From: Phytophthora sp. 'mugwort'
Lineage: Eukaryota > Oomycota > Peronosporomycetes > Peronosporales > Peronosporaceae
NCBI GenBank assembly: GCA_033558025.1
Contig: JAUCEF010000008.1
Span: 1,984,001 to 2,048,000, forward strand
DNA: 64,000 bases
Direction of reading: 5' to 3'
Positions 11,909-23,010 of the stretch are shown in pieces. The notes under the pieces are model-generated. The model saw only the letters and a list, made by a program, of their open reading frames with translations. It searched no databases and was not told the origin of the DNA. Position numbers and translations under genes: made by a program. Positions within the stretch are counted from its first letter, which is position 1; each line of letters starts with the position of its first letter.

Positions 11909-12999
11909 GACTTCGGTATATGTTGAAGTGTTACCGTAGATGCTTCTCTAACACTGCTCATACATACCGATCTCTTTTTATGTCATGCTACCACGACCCC
12001 AACGGTGGGTGCTAGATTTGGACGTTGTCTTCCTTCCTTATCTGCACGCTTTCTCTCACTCACGTAGTTGTTTTAAGTGCTGTTTTTTGTCAGTAGTGGA
12101 GTGGCCGAAGCAGTATACCCGGGAGAGTTCAGACTGTATCCACGCCCTGGATCTTGACGCTGGAACCATCGCTGGTGCTTGCAAGTCGCTCGTAGTACTG
12201 CGCTGCATCTAGGCTATCATGATCATCGATTTTCACGAAGTCATTCGTACTTTCAAGCAACACGCTGCATGAGAACCATAGATCATCGAGCCAGTGCGAT
12301 CTCGATAAACGCTGAAATTGCTGAATCGAGTCTGAACAGCTTACCATAGATAACCCCTGTTTTATGTAACTGATACCTGTAGTACGTTTTTTTGTGTCTT
12401 GTTGTGCCTACAGGTACCCCGGAGCACCTAAAGGTACACATGATGTGACACGAAACCCCCGCTTAGGCACGATCGGCTCGGTGCCTTTAACAACGCTCAT
12501 TAATTTATGCTGGCTCCGATCTGACAATTCTGAGAATTCTGATAATTAAAATCAGTGGGGGCACTGCCTACGCGCTCTAATAGAGCTTTTAAGCATGTCG
12601 ACATGAATGATGATCCAACATCGTTATTCCGCTTCCAGAAAGCAGTTTATGCAGCTGAAGACATTGCCGCTCCCAGGAAGCTATGTGATGGATTTGCGAC
12701 TTAGCTACGAAACCCAACGACAGCTGAAAGCACAGTGATCAAAGGGATAGTTGAAGGATCTATTCTATGCTCAAAATTTCCCGATTTTCTGAAACGAATC
12801 TGTAATAACGAAGCGCTCAGGAAGATCCAAAACACCATTCAAGCGCAAGTGAGGGAGTCTTGGTCATCAAGCTTCACGCGGACTTTCCAGTTTACCCAGA
12901 CTTTTAGACCAGGTCACGATTGGTTGGCATGATCACAATGGGATTAGAGCATGACCGCCATGACAAGCAGTAAGTCATAGCACTGCTTCTAGAGGCTAA
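11909..12999. other. Repeat-derived spacer
   Basis: No gene supported. Contains scattered short frames (for example 12600-12705 beginning MNDDPTSLFRFQKAV and 12735-12932) that look like transposon debris but match no family I can name. No structured repeat seen. Confidence 0.4.
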
Positions 13000-13618
13000 C
13001 CAAGTCTACTATGACCGAAACGTACACGCACTACACATCGTCTTCTGGACGCGCAAGCTGGCCGCTAAGTGGAGTCGCGAAGTTCGATCACTTCCCTTCC
13101 GTAATAGAACTTTCCCACTCGTCAATGAGCACCCTGAAGACGGAACGGATAAACTAGTAGTAGCAATGGACTCAAATCTCTGGAAACGGCAAGTGGGGGC
13201 TGATGGAATCAAGAGTTAAAATCCACGAGATCGCTACCATGTACAACTACTTAATGTGTCGCGATGCATGGACGAAGCCGCTATTGATACCTACATTAGG
13301 CAGAACTTCTCCGGAACATACACGACTTGGCATGAACCTTCCAATGGAAGCCTAACGCTGCAAACGGACACCTGGGATATTTGCTTCCGTTGGCCTGGAT
13401 GCTCGAGCTTCCTGGCGGGCCGGCGGTTCATCAACTGGGATGGAATCAAAATATTGGTCCACCATGTAAGCATCAAGGCCTCTTACCCATGATTCCAGTG
13501 CGGAGCCAATCAGCACAACCGCAATAGGTATAACGTGTCGAATGACTAGTGGAAACAGGAGGAAATATGCATCATCGTCACGGCTGAAGACATAGAGCAC
13601 TTGCAACGCTAAGAATCC
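13000..13618 (+). pseudogene. Decayed gag/LINE ORF1-like segment with damaged CCHC knuckle
   Basis: Short frames read IVFWTRKLAAKW, DTWDICFRWPGCSSF, INWDGIKILVHH and then FQCGANQHNRNRYN, the last resembling a degenerate CX2CX4HX4C zinc knuckle whose first and last cysteines are lost. This arrangement resembles ORF1 (nucleic-acid-binding) proteins of oomycete LINEs. Stops interrupt the frame. Assignment is tentative. Confidence 0.35.
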
Positions 13619-13789
13619 ACGATCACTAGCTTAATCGAACTGGAACAACTATGGCAGGAGGAGGGGTCTTCAGTGCACGCCCAGCCACTACGTAAGCATC
13701 ATAACGAGGACCGCACATCGACAGTATCGTGGTCTCCTAACCGTCTACGCAGCCAGGAACCCGCGCGAGCGGACTCAAATTCGTAAATA

Positions 13790-14796
13790 GTGACGCAAAA
13801 CCGGAGGAAACACACTCCCGAGGAGATAGAGGCCAAACGCCCGATTAAAAGCCCACGAAAAAGCATTCCCCGAGCAATCCTCCGCAAAAATGCAGCGGAA
13901 GAAATGCCCGTGCACCAACCATCGTACGACCGACCATTCAGTACAACCTCGAATGAGACTGAACGACACGTACAGGTAGGCAAATCGATAGCAGAGGAAA
14001 TTCGCAGCAAACTTGGCATCAAATCTCAACACATGGGAAAAGGTTAAAAAGTTGATCACGGCGCAAATACAACGAGAAACGAGGCCCATTTATCGCAACT
14101 GCGATAAACGCAAACAAATAGATCCCAAGAACCAGAAATTGGAGCAATGTACTGAAGAACAGATCCTACAGCAGTGCGGACTGGAGGAGGTTGACTCATC
14201 ACCAAAACGAAAATTGCCAATACTACAGTATAGCTATGGCATTGCTACAGAAAGACTGTAAGGGATCTGGGGAAGATAAGTTACTTGAAACTTGACAAGC
14301 AAGCTGAAGAAAAGGGATTGTCGCGGCCGCGAACCACTTCTTCGACCAGGAGTTCCCCCACCAGGTGAGATTCCTGATACTCACGCACAAAATGTAGACG
14401 AAGAAGACCTAACGCCGAACCAATCTGAGAAAGCTCTCAGGGACCACTTCAAAGGCATTGGAAGCTCTACATCGAATAGAGATGGATACGTTGACCGACG
14501 CAGTTGGGGGGTCCACAACCACACTGCGAATGATGGCAAAACTTTTCCACCGAAACATTTACCTGGTCGAGGCCGGAATAAGATACGGTGACACCGGGTA
14601 TTCCATGCATACTGCAGGAGAACGTGTTTTCAACGGAAGTTCACCACCGTCAAAGAAGTTTTTAAGCCCTGACGAAATTGCAGCATGGCTAGCCACTCTA
14701 CGCGAAGAATGCATTAAAGGAGGCAAAGATGAGTTTGAAATGGCCTTCTATTTGGTTTTATTTTTTGTTTTCAATAGAATCCTGATATGTAGTTAG
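13790..14796 (+). pseudogene. Lys-rich and possibly OTU-like transposon-derived frames
   Basis: Three successive frames (13790-14047, 14013-14261 and 14292-14796) overlap or abut with frame changes. The first two are basic and hydrophilic (for example RRKHTPEEIEAKRPIKSPRK). In 14458-14796 the segment GGSTTTLRMMAKLFHRNIYLV is loosely like the core of OTU cysteine-protease domains, which occur in some oomycete transposons. No catalytic Cys is visible. Low certainty. Confidence 0.3.
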
Positions 14797-15620
14797 ACGC
14801 GAGACTATGTCTTGTGTCTTTCTGTGAGTGCCCGCAACACTCTGCGAGTGTTGCGGCACCGTGTTTCTAATGAAATCTTGGATGACGCCTTGTTTGTTAT
14901 TTGCCAAGTCGATGTTCTGGTTTGCCCCGGTTATGGCGAGGAACGTTGCAGCTTTGAGCCTCGCTGGTGATAGTTGTTCCCATAGGGCCCCAAAGAGGTT
15001 TTTCATGATGTTCCGTAATGACTCCAGGGTGTTGTCTTGCTTGTCAAGGTGTTTCCGAATTTTGTTTGTCCACTGTGTTGATGCACAAGAACACTTACTG
15101 CAGGCCTGTCTTCATTTCGAGGATTGTGATTCCTTGGAGGATCACCTGTGCCGCTACTTCGAATTGATTTGCCTTGCAGGCAATTGTCATGCTGCCAGCT
15201 CGTTCTGGTGTCCATGTATTTGCTCCTTCGTGAGAATAGAGAACGCACTCTCCGTTCCATCCCCCACTCCCGTTGGTCTTATAAGCTGTTTCCAGTATCC
15301 ATGCTGTGACTTTGTTATTGTTGGTCTCCTGGCTGCGGTGTTCATTATTTTTTGACACGTGTCTAGACACAGCCCTTGAATCCTTTTTGCTGGGTTTTGC
15401 TTCCATGCACTAGCAATGGTTTGCATTTGGTAGTTTCCGGCTGACTGCACTGCGGCCTTTTTCACTTCTCCATTGCTATGTTCGTCCTTAAAAACCGCTT
15501 CAACACGGAGCCGCCATAGCGTCGCGGGTGTTGTAGTACACCAGATATACCAGAGCAAGTTCATTGCGATTGCGTGTTGATTTGTCCATCTTCCGATGCA
15601 TTGCTGTGCCATTGATAGAG
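14758..15620 (-). pseudogene. Minus-strand retroelement-like debris
   Basis: Overlapping short minus-strand frames, the longest 15187-15612 containing NLLWYIWCTTTPATLW, are reminiscent of the region after the reverse transcriptase of LINEs. No catalytic motif is present. Given because the stretch is not otherwise explained; it may be non-coding. Confidence 0.2.
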
Positions 15621-16120
15621 ACTCCGAGCAGAACTGCTTTGTCCTGGGCTTCTTTAACAGTATTCAGTCCCTGTAGTCGTGCACACGTCCACGGACGACG
15701 GAAGACCTTACCGAAGAGCTGAGGTGAGCCTTTTCGGGCACGACTCCAGAGACGCTTAACAAGACATTGTCAACGCGCAGATGGCTATCGCAGCGCTGTG
15801 CGGAGTGCAGTTACTTGATGGGCAACTCCAACAAGCGCCGCCTCAAGCATCTAATCCTGCAGGACGACCTGCGGTAACACCATACGCTGCGTCACTGCTT
15901 CAGTCTGCGTCACGTGCATCTACCTACGAGGGTACCGACCTTAACCTTTTCTTCTGTAGCTAGGCGGAACTCGCACGCTTGCAGACTCAGCGGGACTACT
16001 AATAGTAGCAGTAGTTGCAACCTTCACAACAGATAAATCCGCCGAAAATAACGAGGCGCAGCGCATTTTTTTCAGATCGTGCAATATTTTCCGCGCAGGG
16101 ATAGCATTCAAGTGAGTATT

Positions 16121-16217
16121 GATATTCAGACTTGCACTGATTTTTATATCGATATAATACGGTATAATGATATTCAAACTTGCACTGCTTTTTTGTTTCG
16201 ATATAATACGATATAAT
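16121..16217. repeat. Two tandem 48-49 bp units
   Basis: Two adjacent units both starting GATATTCA(G/A)ACTTGCACTG and ending in GATATAATACG(G/A)TATAAT. The copies differ at several positions. They lie immediately outside the left inverted repeat. Confidence 0.85.
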
Positions 16218-16224
16218 AAATACA

Positions 16225-16260
16225 CCAATGGTTGCCTTCCATAACCTACATAAAACGGTT
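16225..16260 (+). repeat. Left arm of a 36-bp inverted repeat pair
   Basis: Reads CCAATGGTTGCC...ACGGTT. It is the reverse complement of 22003-22038 with one mismatch in 36. The pair brackets 5.8 kb containing Harbinger proteins and a SET-domain remnant, so it may be a terminal inverted repeat. No clear target-site duplication is seen outside either arm, so terminal status is unproven. Confidence 0.8.
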
Positions 16261-16599
16261 CAACAGTAGTCGTTTTTATACCGCTGTTTATCTACCCTTG
16301 ATCGGCTTTTATCTCCTATTAAAAGGTCGCGTTTAAATCTGACGTCCGAAACCTCGACCAAATTTTTGCTCTGGCCTGTTGATTATGTCGGACTTGCGGC
16401 TGGTCATAAAAAGTTAGTATGCCCCTGGGTCGAGACAATTTTATGAAGGACAAACTTTGCAAAATAATCTCTATATCTAAGGAAACGAACAGGTGCGAAC
16501 CCCCCCTCACACCGCAACTTCCCCTTCTCCCTTGAGCTTTGAGCACGGCAAACTTCCAGCACCACGCACGTTTCGCCGTGTGCGTGAACGACCAGTGCT

Positions 16600-17907
16600 A
16601 TGCGTGACCCCAGGCTTCTGTGTGTCCTGTCCGTGCTATCACAGAGACGTCGCCGCCTCTCAAGAACTCTCGAGGATCTCATGCGTCGAGTTTATGAGGA
16701 GCAAATGCGCGAGGAGCATGCCCGCATAGTGCGGATCCGGCATTATTTGACTACACGAGCCCTTCCGAAGCCGGAGTTCGCCCCGTGGGTGTACGTGTGG
16801 TACTCCGGTACTGACAAGAACATCATGACTGTCACGGGGTTCTGTAGGTGCGTGATGTGGATTTGTGTGAGTCGACGTTATTGACTGTGTAGTTAGTGTG
16901 GGGTGTTTGTAGGCGCTCTTTCTGCCTTCTCCTCGAGCGCTTCTCAAGGTTCTACGTGATACCTCGCTTCTCACCTACGGGCGGCCGGCCCCGCAGGCTG
17001 AAGCACCACCACCAAGTTCTAGGCCTGCTCATGGCCTTATGCGTTGGCTCGATGGGTTATAAAACGCTGTGTTCCAATTTTGGTATTCCACACGTTCCCT
17101 TGAGCCGAGTGCTCACCGAAGCAGAGGATGCCATGAGCAGAGCTTTGGAAGGGTTCGCGCCTGCTCGGATAGTTTGGTTGACGCTGGCCCGCCAGAAAGC
17201 TTTGGCTCGTCTTACCGCTGCCCGTGAGCCGCTGCTTCAGTTTACTTGGGGCTTCCTTGATGGGAAGAACTATCGAGTATGGATCGAGCTACAATCTTGT
17301 TCAAAGTACAGCCACGCTAACGCTGCGATTTCTCTGTGTATTGACTGCGATGCTATTAGATACAAGAGCCGACAAAGAAGGACCTTCAGAGTGCGCATTA
17401 CAATGGATGGCTACATGCTATCTATGTCACTGGCACGCTATGTTTTGGCGCCGATGGGCTAATTGCGTGGGGCAAACACAGTTGCCCTGGGTAGATGGAA
17501 CGACTCGGACACGAGTTCGGCGTTTCGAGAGAGTCTGGCCGACTCAGAACTCAATCCCAACTCTCGGTACGGATCGTAGCCGACATCGCAATCCCTTGCG
17601 GTGCGGATATGACAGGACGGATTCTCACTCCATTGAAGGATGGAGATCTAAATCGGCTGGTCCCGTCAGTTCGCGCCGTCCACGGCGAAATTCCGGCGCG
17701 ATAACCTCCATCCGCCAAGCTATAGAATGGGGGATGGGAAGCGTTGAGAAGGTTTTCCACCGGTTAGTGCATCCTCTTCCGTTCGACCAGGCAAAACGCA
17801 AGCTCCACCTCGATAACCTATTCCGTCTAGCAAACTTCCGTGTCCCCACCGTTGAAGTGAGTCCGATACGCACGACGTGGGTATACTGGAACGGAGATAA
17901 CATGTAG
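16600..17907 (+). pseudogene. PIF/Harbinger transposase (DDE_4), frameshifted
   Basis: Pieces in three frames together give the family order. They are TTRALPKPEFAPWV at the start, RSFCLLLERFSRFYVIP, GGRPRRLKHHHQVLGLL, SMGYKTLCSNFGIP, GFLDGKNYRV (first Asp), YNGWLHAIYVTG and CFGADGLIAWGKHSCPG. Then come VVADIAIPCGADM (second Asp region), ILTPLKDGDL and EWGMGSVEKVFHRL (late acidic residue), and a C-terminal LDNLFRLANFRVPTVEVS. At least two frameshifts and a TAG stop near 17490 break it, and the region around the second conserved motif is scrambled. It would catalyse cut-and-paste transposition if intact. The minus-strand neighbour beginning at 19523 is the Myb/SANT-like accessory protein that Harbinger elements usually carry. 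Confidence 0.85.
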
Positions 17908-17954
17908 TACATTCACAAACGTTAGCTGCGACCATTCCCCTTTCCTTTATCTTG

Positions 17955-19523
17955 CTACTTCCTTTGCATTTTGGCGAACATCATCATCATCTGTTCATGC
18001 CGCTGACGTGCTTCACTCCGGTCCAGCGCCAGGCTCGCTTCGAAGCGCCTCTTGTTCTCCTCCCTCTCGACCTCGCGCTTTGCCTCACGGGCGGCCTCGA
18101 CGCGTCGCAGCTCTTCTCTTAGCTCGCGCGCGGCCTCTAAATCAGCCATTCGCTTTTTATCAGCGGCCTCAGCTTCCTCGCGGCGAATCTGTTCCAGTTC
18201 CGTTCGCTCTCGCTATTCCTCCTCGATTCTTTCTTCTCTTTCTGTGCGACGAAGTCGTTCTTCAGCCTCCAACTTGCGATCGATGTCTTTCTGAAAAAGC
18301 AGCAGCATTTGCATCATGTCGTTACCAGCAAAGTTGAGGTTGCCGCCAGCCTCTTCGATCTCGCGCTGTAGTTCCTCCAAGCGCTGCTTTCCCCGAATGC
18401 TTTTGGCTTTTGCAAAGGAAGCGCCATTCGCCGACGGATCTGGAGAGCGTTTGCCGTTCTCGTTCAGCGCTGTGTGTTCCATTTGCTCAATGTTGTCGCG
18501 GATCACCCGCAGGTCTTCTCCACCAAGGCGATTGGTGATGGTGTTCAGGTTCCGGTTTTCCTCAGTCTCGCGCGCGTCCGACGCAGCTCGCCGCGAGTCT
18601 CGTTGCATTGCCGATCCGTCTGGTGTTGCGATGGTGGGAATCGGCTCTCGTCGTGGTCCGCGCGGCCATCCAGCAGTACGACCCGAAGCAGCAACCGAGG
18701 AAGATGCAGTCTGGGGTGACTGTTCGGTTAGCACACCCGCGGTAGAAGTTGTTGCGCTCTGGCGCAGCTGACGATCGACACGGGGTGAAGAGCGTCGGTT
18801 GCAGTCTGGGCTGCTTGTCCGCGTCTCGTAGGGGCCGTGGTGTGTGACAGTCGCCCGTAGTTGGGGGCAAGGCGATAGGGGGGACCGCTTCTGCGTCGCC
18901 GGACTCCGCCCCCACCTCGGCCTCGTCGTTATTTCCAGTATCTTCGTCAGACAGATTGTAGTCGCCTGTGAGACTTGCGTCGATGACACCTTGGCTGGTT
19001 ATCACGGACCCAGGAACGCTCGCCATCGGAGTCGACGGAGATGAGTGGGGCTCTAAACCGCTGGCTTCATCTTGGGTATCTGCGGATTCAACTTCTACAG
19101 TCTGAAGCGATCCAGCTCCAGTATCGACGTCGTCGACTTTACAGTTTCCTCGTCGCGACCGCGGTCAGTGTGAGCGAGAACAGGTGCTGAAAAACTGCGC
19201 AAGGTGGGCTTCCCGCCCGGTATAGTTATAGTGTCCACAAGTTCTGTAAAGTCAGCGTCATCTTCTCCTTCGTCCAGCCCGTCTGCGAGGTGTGAACGCC
19301 GCCTTCCGACTCTATCTTAGCATGTATCTCCTTGGCCCAGACAACAGGTCGAAGCCGGAGGGGAACTTCTCCACTTCCAGTTGTCTTTTGTTTCGTGTGG
19401 GCTCTTGAATTTCCTACGCAGCGACTCAAAGTCGCGCTCGTGGGCGTTTCTCGTCCGGCCCACTTTGTAGCGAATAGCCACCTGCTCCCACATATTGCGC
19501 CCTAGAGGAACCACCTCGTCCAC
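17955..19523 (-). pseudogene. Harbinger Myb/SANT-like accessory protein, broken
   Basis: Minus-strand order: 19317-19523 reads VVPLGRNMWEQVAIRY and RDFESLRRKFKSP, followed after a frameshift by RLRPVVWAKEIHAKIES (19226-19429). This is the trihelix-like DNA-binding part found in Harbinger second proteins. A Ser/Thr-rich linker follows (18562-18989), then a coiled coil from about 18500 down to 17955 rich in RLEELQREIEE and ending MMMMFAKMQRK. A TAG stop at 18213-18215 interrupts the coiled coil but the same frame continues to 17955. Known role of such proteins: binds element ends and helps import and target the transposase. The tail-to-tail arrangement with the transposase is typical of the superfamily. 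Confidence 0.7.
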
Positions 19524-19863
19524 GACAGATCATAGCAGCATTTGCTCCTGGACCGTGTAGTTATTGTATCCTTGACGATTTCCCCTCTGTAACACCGAAC
19601 ACCATCAAGTCATAGATCATGAGCAGCACCTACGAGTTGACGTTCAGCGCCGAACCACTTACTCCAGCCATGACGTCGTCGTGTTTTCGGAGATCTATTG
19701 CCGTGTCGGCGGATTAAAGAGTGAAGGGGAAAAGTTGCATGTACCCAGAAAAAAACTTAAAGTGTAAATTGCTTGATTTCTACATGTAAACATTAAACTT
19801 CAGCTTTCGAAATTGAAGTTCGCGAAGAGCTGGCTGCGCGTCCGCTGCAAGGCTTCAAGGCCT

Positions 19864-20571
19864 TTAGCTCGACGTGTGATGCACATCAGGAAGATGCTGG
19901 ATCTCCCGGTGCTGACAACCGCTCCAACCGCAGCGGCAAACAAACGAGAGCTTGTTCCCGTACGAAACGGTGACCTCCTCCCCAGCTGCTATCGGACGCA
20001 CGGTAACCGCGACAACAGTAAGTCGATCTCCCGTCTGCACCTCGTGGAACGTCGCGGTGGGGTTGCGGCCGTGGTTCATGAACCTCAGCTTGCCACCCTC
20101 CCCCAAGGCGTCGATTTCCAAATGCTTGTTTCCCGTTGTCCTCGTCTTGAGGTGCATCCGGTACCCGTCGTTCCACCGGGCCGTTCTTGCACGGTCAGGC
20201 GAACCAGTCGATGCACCCCAGGTGTTGGCCGATGACTTCGCCGGCTGGGATGAACGTCGTCGCCAATAGTCCACGCATACCACTCTTGGCGTTTCTTGCA
20301 ATGACAAGCGCATCGCTCTCGATCAGCGCATTGCCACGTATGCCCCCAAATACGCAGTTGCGTCAGTGCAAAAACGGCTTTCTTTCGCATTGAAGCACGT
20401 GGAAGCGCTGCACCGAGTTTCGCACACGCATCCTGCATCACGACGAATTCCCACGCTGACGGCGGGAAAAACGCCAGACGTGGGGATTCGATTGCTCGTG
20501 GATACGCTTAAAATGTCATCGGGCCAGGCCTCCTCACCCACCTCCATCCCTCGCTTCTCCAACTGCTCCAC
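19864..20571 (-). pseudogene. SET-domain methyltransferase remnant inside repeat block
   Basis: Three minus-strand frames join into a pre-SET/SET/post-SET order. They are a Cys-rich stretch CVCETRCSASTCFNAKESR (20323-20571), then GNALIESDALVIARNAKSG and TFIPAGEVIGQHLGCIDWF (about 20340-20190), then after a stop and frameshift LRFMNHGRNPTATFHEV, VRPIAAGEEVTVSYGNK and CRCGWSGC (19864-20230). The FMNH and EEVTVSYG motifs correspond to the SET signature (usually NHS.. and DYG), and the final C-x-C-x4-C is post-SET-like. Histone-lysine methylation is the family activity. At least two frameshifts inactivate it. It sits next to Harbinger proteins on the same strand as the Myb-like gene, suggesting it was element cargo. 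Confidence 0.7.
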
Positions 20572-20796
20572 ACCCAGTCTGCTTTCCCGACCGTTAGCTT
20601 TGTCGGGGGATATCGCTTCTGGCTGAATGCAGACTCTTCGGCTTGGAGGACGTAGACCTCCGATAAGCTTGAGAACCTCCGAGTCATATCCATCTGACTC
20701 GAACGCGTCTGCAAATCACAGCGGGACTTCGCCATGCGGTGTACGCGGCCTCTCGAGTCTGGTGCTTGACCATGAGGGTTCCGATGGGCTCGCCTT

Positions 20797-20924
20797 CGAC
20801 AGCCTCGACTTGGGCGGAAGACGAGGTGTACATAGCTACTCAGTCTCCGTTGCCGAAAGCGACGAAAGCGACGGAGACTGAGTAGCTATGTACACCTCGT
20901 CTTCCGCCCAAGTCGAGGCTGTCG
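20797..20924. repeat. Perfect 54-bp inverted repeat with 20-nt loop
   Basis: Left arm 20797-20850 and right arm 20871-20924 are exact reverse complements by eye; the loop TGCCGAAAGCGACGAAAGCG separates them. Symmetry stops one base outside the arms. The hairpin lies at the upstream (minus-strand N-terminal) side of the SET-like remnant and introduces a TAG stop into its frame. Perfect identity suggests recent origin or an assembly fold-back. Confidence 0.95.
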
Positions 20925-20982
20925 CGACGTGAATAGTACCTCCGTCACCGTCGTTGACTGTGAGGGCGGCGTGCTGGGGATA

Positions 20983-21369
20983 TCAGTCTCGGTCGTCGAC
21001 TGTGATGGAGGTGTGCGCGGGGTCTCCGATGTTGGAGATCGACATTGGTACGGCGTTGCAGTTACAGTGATCGAGCGTGGCGACCAGGGGGGGGGGGGCA
21101 AGGTGGAAGTCTGCGGGTGCGACGACCAGGAGGCTGCCACGGTAGAGATCGGCGAGGTGAAACCGGCGACGAAAGGCCGGTCGCTGGTACACTAACGTGT
21201 CTGGGGGGGGCGTCGTCGTCGCAGCCACGGCAGACAGTGTCTCTTCATAGTCCTGTGATAGCTCGAAGGTCGACAGGGCCTCCACTTGTGTCGTGGCGGC
21301 CTCCACGACCAACGGGTGTCGAACAATGATCCCCGAGCGGAGCCGAATGCGAGGACTGTCGATCGCCAT
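20983..21369 (-). pseudogene. Probable N-terminal part of the SET-protein frame
   Basis: An open minus-strand frame of low-complexity Ser/Thr/Pro/Ala composition, ending in a stop just before the hairpin; the same strand carries the SET remnant downstream. It has no domain of its own. A G10 run near 21091 and a G8 run near 21205 are possible slippage sites. Linkage to the SET remnant is inferred from strand, spacing and shared repeat context. Confidence 0.3.
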
Positions 21370-22002
21370 GACCGCCTTCTGCCGCTTCGTCGGTCTGGGT
21401 GCGGAGTGTGAGGTACTCAGTCGCTTCCATCAGATGCCCAGCTCGAAACATGGAGCCTAAAAAAAAACATCCAGAACAAAGCATGAAGTCAGCTCAACGA
21501 CAAAGCCGAGAAGACAGAGCTCGGGTGATAAGCGAGCATGAACTAACCTTGGTGCAGCGTGTACGGCGATGCGCGAGTCTTCTTCGATGTCAGCTGCGTA
21601 TACGCTAGAGCAGCACACTCACACGCGAACACACAGTAGTTAGCAATCGCAGAGCTGCTGATGAGATAGCAGTCGTACTCACCTTCGTTGCTTATCAGCA
21701 AGATGGTCGGCTTCTGGGCTGGCCGGTGAATCTTTAAATGAAAACCGTGGAGCGCGCGCGAAAGCGGCCTTTGAAGATTTCAAACTTCAATTTGAACGGC
21801 GTCTTCCCACTTGGGGGTAGTGTATAGTCCGATACTATAACTCAGTGTCGTTTTGATTCGATTACAACTTGAGGGGCTTATTAAACGTGATAAAAGGTGA
21901 TCAAACTAATTGTTTGGTCCGACCTTCTTGGTGTAACCAAAGAATTCGATTTTTATCACTTCGTTTTATGCACCCTTTAATGCACCCTAACCCCATCAAT
22001 TA

Positions 22003-22038
22003 AACCGTTTTATGTAGGTTATGGAAGGCACCCATTGG
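22003..22038 (-). repeat. Right arm of the 36-bp inverted repeat pair
   Basis: Reverse complement of 16225-16260 with a single difference (C instead of A at 22031). Just inside it is a short direct repeat with TGCACCCT(T/A) twice near 21970-21988. Confidence 0.8.
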
Positions 22039-22639
22039 AAGAGATCATATTTATACAGTATAAACGCATACGAAACATATTTATGTCTGCCACACAAATA
22101 AACTGCTGCAACCTGATATCCCTGTAAGCTTCATCAAGAGGAAAGAAGCAGCGATTAAATGCGGTGCAGAGGTGTGCACGACGAGTCCAGGGCTCAAAAT
22201 TATGGACGATTTCGCGAGATTGCGAAGATCGAGAAAGCGTGTGTTGGCGGTGCGATCCGCCTCGTTTAGTCGTGGCGACAACTCTCGACATAAGCACTTC
22301 GTCGACTAAATGCACCGAGCGAATATAGGACCGTTCTGCGAGGTTGGGCTTGCTAAATAATAGCTTTAACACGTTTGCATGCGTAATTATTAGTGAAACA
22401 TCCTCTGGCGTGGTCAAATTAGGTTAGAAATCGACACGAGTGATCCTACCTTCCGGACCATTGTCTGCTAATACGAGCAGATTTGCTTCTTAACTTCTTA
22501 CTTATATCTGATCATCTTGATTTATGTGCCTCCTTCAAGCACTCAACACAAGCTGGCTTCCCGCTTGCACGTCCCCGAGGATGACGGTCGATCGCCCCCG
22601 ATCTGCCAGAATCCGTATATCAGAACGTGTAGGCCGACA

Positions 22640-23010
22640 TGCGGAAAGTGTGTTTCGATCCGATCGAGGGCCGATTTGATAGGTAGTGATCCGTCGGTCG
22701 CCAACAAGGCTCGATTTTGTCCATTCACTTTATCCGCGATGCATGGTACGGACCAGATCGAGGATCAACCCAAATCGCAACTTGATCGTCACCAGCTGTA
22801 CTCCGATCGGAGGTTGGTCCAGATCGGCCACGATCTGTACATCGTCGGCACGTCTTGATCTTCGTCCCTTGCCCAGATCCGGTCGAGGATCGAAGATCGG
22901 CCGGAATATATTGTCGTCGACACGTCCCGATTTCCATCCATTGCCCCGATCTCGAAGTCGGGTGCCGACCTGATCTATGATCGACCGTGCTCGACGATCG
23001 ATCGGGATCG
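22640..23010. repeat. GATC/CGATC-rich degenerate tandem sequence
   Basis: The tetramer GATC and its extensions recur far more often than in neighbouring sequence. Two roughly 70-bp related units are visible: ATCGTCGGCACGTC...CCCAGATC near 22842 and TTGTCGTCGACACGTC...CCCCGATC near 22911. The units are diverged, so this is an old minisatellite-like array. Confidence 0.5.

Larger units (their letters stand above)
15621..16599. other. AT-rich spacer with tandem repeat and left inverted repeat
   Basis: No gene supported. Holds the tandem 48-bp duplication at 16121-16217 and the left copy of the 36-bp inverted repeat at 16225-16260, both listed separately. The sequence after 16260 may be the left end of a Harbinger-type element. 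Confidence 0.5.
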
